Source of the DNA: Clostridium sp. CAG:1219
GTDB lineage: Bacteria; Bacillota; Clostridia; TANB77; CAG-465
Reading direction: 5' to 3'
DNA: 5,835 bases
NCBI GenBank assembly: GCA_000433335.1
Contig: HF996760.1
Location: 19,796-25,630 of the forward strand
Below, piece after piece: positions 5,501 to 5,835 of the stretch. Position numbers and translations under genes: made by a program. The stretch's first letter is position 1; every line of letters begins with the position of its first letter. The notes beneath the pieces were generated by a model that saw only the letters and a list, made by a program, of their open reading frames with translations, searched no databases and was not told where the DNA came from.

Positions 5501-5539
5501 AAGTAATTCTTGTAGTGCTATGATTAAATTTTTTACTAC
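5501..5539 (-). promoter_or_regulatory. Conserved untranslated leader (right copy)
   Basis: Counterpart of 4896-4934, with three differences in 39 bases. The outer inverted repeat is kept as GTAGT (5539-5535 on the minus strand) with ACTAC (5516-5512), a 5-bp stem around 18 bases. The predicted transcription start of the promoter at 5546-5574 falls at its first bases. Confidence 0.5.
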
Positions 5540-5545
5540 TCTTTA

Positions 5546-5574
5546 ATTTTACCACATATTTATAAATAAGTCAA
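5546..5574 (-). promoter_or_regulatory. SigA promoter of the 131-residue gene
   Basis: On the minus strand, TTGACT (5574-5569), 17 bases, TAAAAT (5551-5546), close to consensus. The -35 begins at the base directly after the stop codon (5577-5575) of the gene upstream, so the promoter sits tight against that gene's end. Confidence 0.83.
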
Positions 5575-5835
5575 TTATTGTAAACCTCTTGCTTTCATAT
5601 ATGAGTTAATTAAAGGAATTCTTGCTATATCTTTTTCTCTTTTACTTTGCAATAAATAAGAATAATACTTTTTTATGCTTTCTAAGTTATATTCACCTAA
5701 CTTTTCAATTTTCCAATCTTCTTTAGTATCTAAAACGCATTCAATTTTATCTGTCACCATATACCAGCCATTTTCTTTTTGTTTTAAGTTATAGTTTTTC
5801 ATTAATTCCTCTAAACCCTTTTTAGTAACAGCTAT
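5575..5835 (-). CDS. Hypothetical protein, C-terminal part, probably entering from the right edge
   Basis: I do not recognise it. From the ATG at 5802 it encodes 75 residues: charged, rich in Lys, Glu and Tyr, with no signal peptide or membrane segment, ending INSYMKARGLQ. Residues after about 35 look helical. The ATG has a GAGG ribosome-like motif five bases upstream, so a 75-residue protein is possible. However, the frame stays open for 11 more codons to the window edge (decoding IAVTKKGLEEL before the Met), and this reads as plausible protein. The GAGG may simply be Glu codons. I therefore annotate to the edge as a probable 5'-truncated gene. Its last codons are duplicated as a remnant at 4966-4995. 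Its stop abuts the promoter of the next gene, and I see no terminator between them, so some read-through into the 131-residue gene is possible. Confidence 0.6.
   Translation of the reverse strand: MAVTKKGLEELMKNYNLKQKENGWYMVTDKIECVLDTKEDWKIEKLGEYNLESIKKYYSYLLQSKREKDIARIPLINSYMKARGLQ

Larger units (their letters stand above)
5092..5610 (-). repeat. Tandem duplication, right unit
   Basis: Counterpart of 4488-4995. It contains the INSYM-coding end of the intact upstream gene, promoter, leader, ribosome site and the 130 shared codons. Because the upstream gene is intact only here, this arrangement looks closer to the ancestral order and the left unit looks derived, although the left copy has the longer protein. 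Confidence 0.75.

Noticed and set aside
4146..5835. Toxin-antitoxin, phage-defence or immunity locus
   Set aside because: Size and tandem layout invite the idea, but no motif in these proteins supports any such function.
1..5835. CRISPR array, tRNA/rRNA genes, insertion sequence or attachment site
   Set aside because: I saw no regularly spaced repeats, no cloverleaf or rRNA sequence, no transposase or integrase, and no convincing terminal or direct repeats bounding the ATPase gene.

Overview
The window is a strongly AT-rich bacterial segment (about 30% G+C by eye). Consensus-like SigA promoters, AAGGAGG ribosome sites, U-tract terminators and a DinB with the 'HCDLNNFFASVE' signature all point to a low-GC member of the Bacillota, probably clostridial. 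I cannot name a genus. Every tryptophan I checked in the recognised genes is TGG and no reading frame needs TGA read through, so I used the standard bacterial code.

Layout, left to right. (1) Positions 1-191, minus strand: the first 63 codons of peptidyl-tRNA hydrolase (pth), cut by the window edge, behind a perfect TTGACA-N17-TATAAT promoter. (2) 316-2826, plus strand: an 836-residue VirD4/TraG-type coupling ATPase with four N-terminal membrane segments, Walker A and B motifs, and a low-complexity acidic tail. No relaxase, other type IV secretion gene, integrase or transposase is present in the window. (3) 2837-2880: a long hairpin between convergent genes, serving as terminator on both strands. 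(4) 2868-4043, minus strand: DNA polymerase IV (dinB), best started at a TTG codon, with a promoter and a weak LexA-like box upstream. (5) 4146-5835, minus strand: a cluster of genes I do not recognise. It holds two tandem paralogues (243 and 131 residues), each with its own promoter, conserved leader and terminator. At the window edge lies a gene of at least 75 residues that is probably incomplete.

The most unusual region is the right-hand cluster. The two paralogues arose by a tandem duplication whose unit carried the promoter, the leader and the last codons of the gene upstream. A remnant of that upstream gene (decoding as INSYM) sits in front of the left copy, where no intact gene remains. 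The leader RNA (36 of 39 bases the same) and a hairpin-forming stretch inside the first codons (identical) are better preserved than the protein-coding DNA further in. The right copy stops exactly where the left copy enters a 113-residue extension of its own.

Functionally, the window mixes two core genes (pth, dinB), one orphan-looking conjugation ATPase and an uncharacterised duplicated family. The minus-strand genes in the right half look monocistronic, because each has its own promoter and terminator. I see no sequence evidence linking the unknown family to the coupling ATPase beyond proximity. No coding-free stretch exceeds 300 bases.
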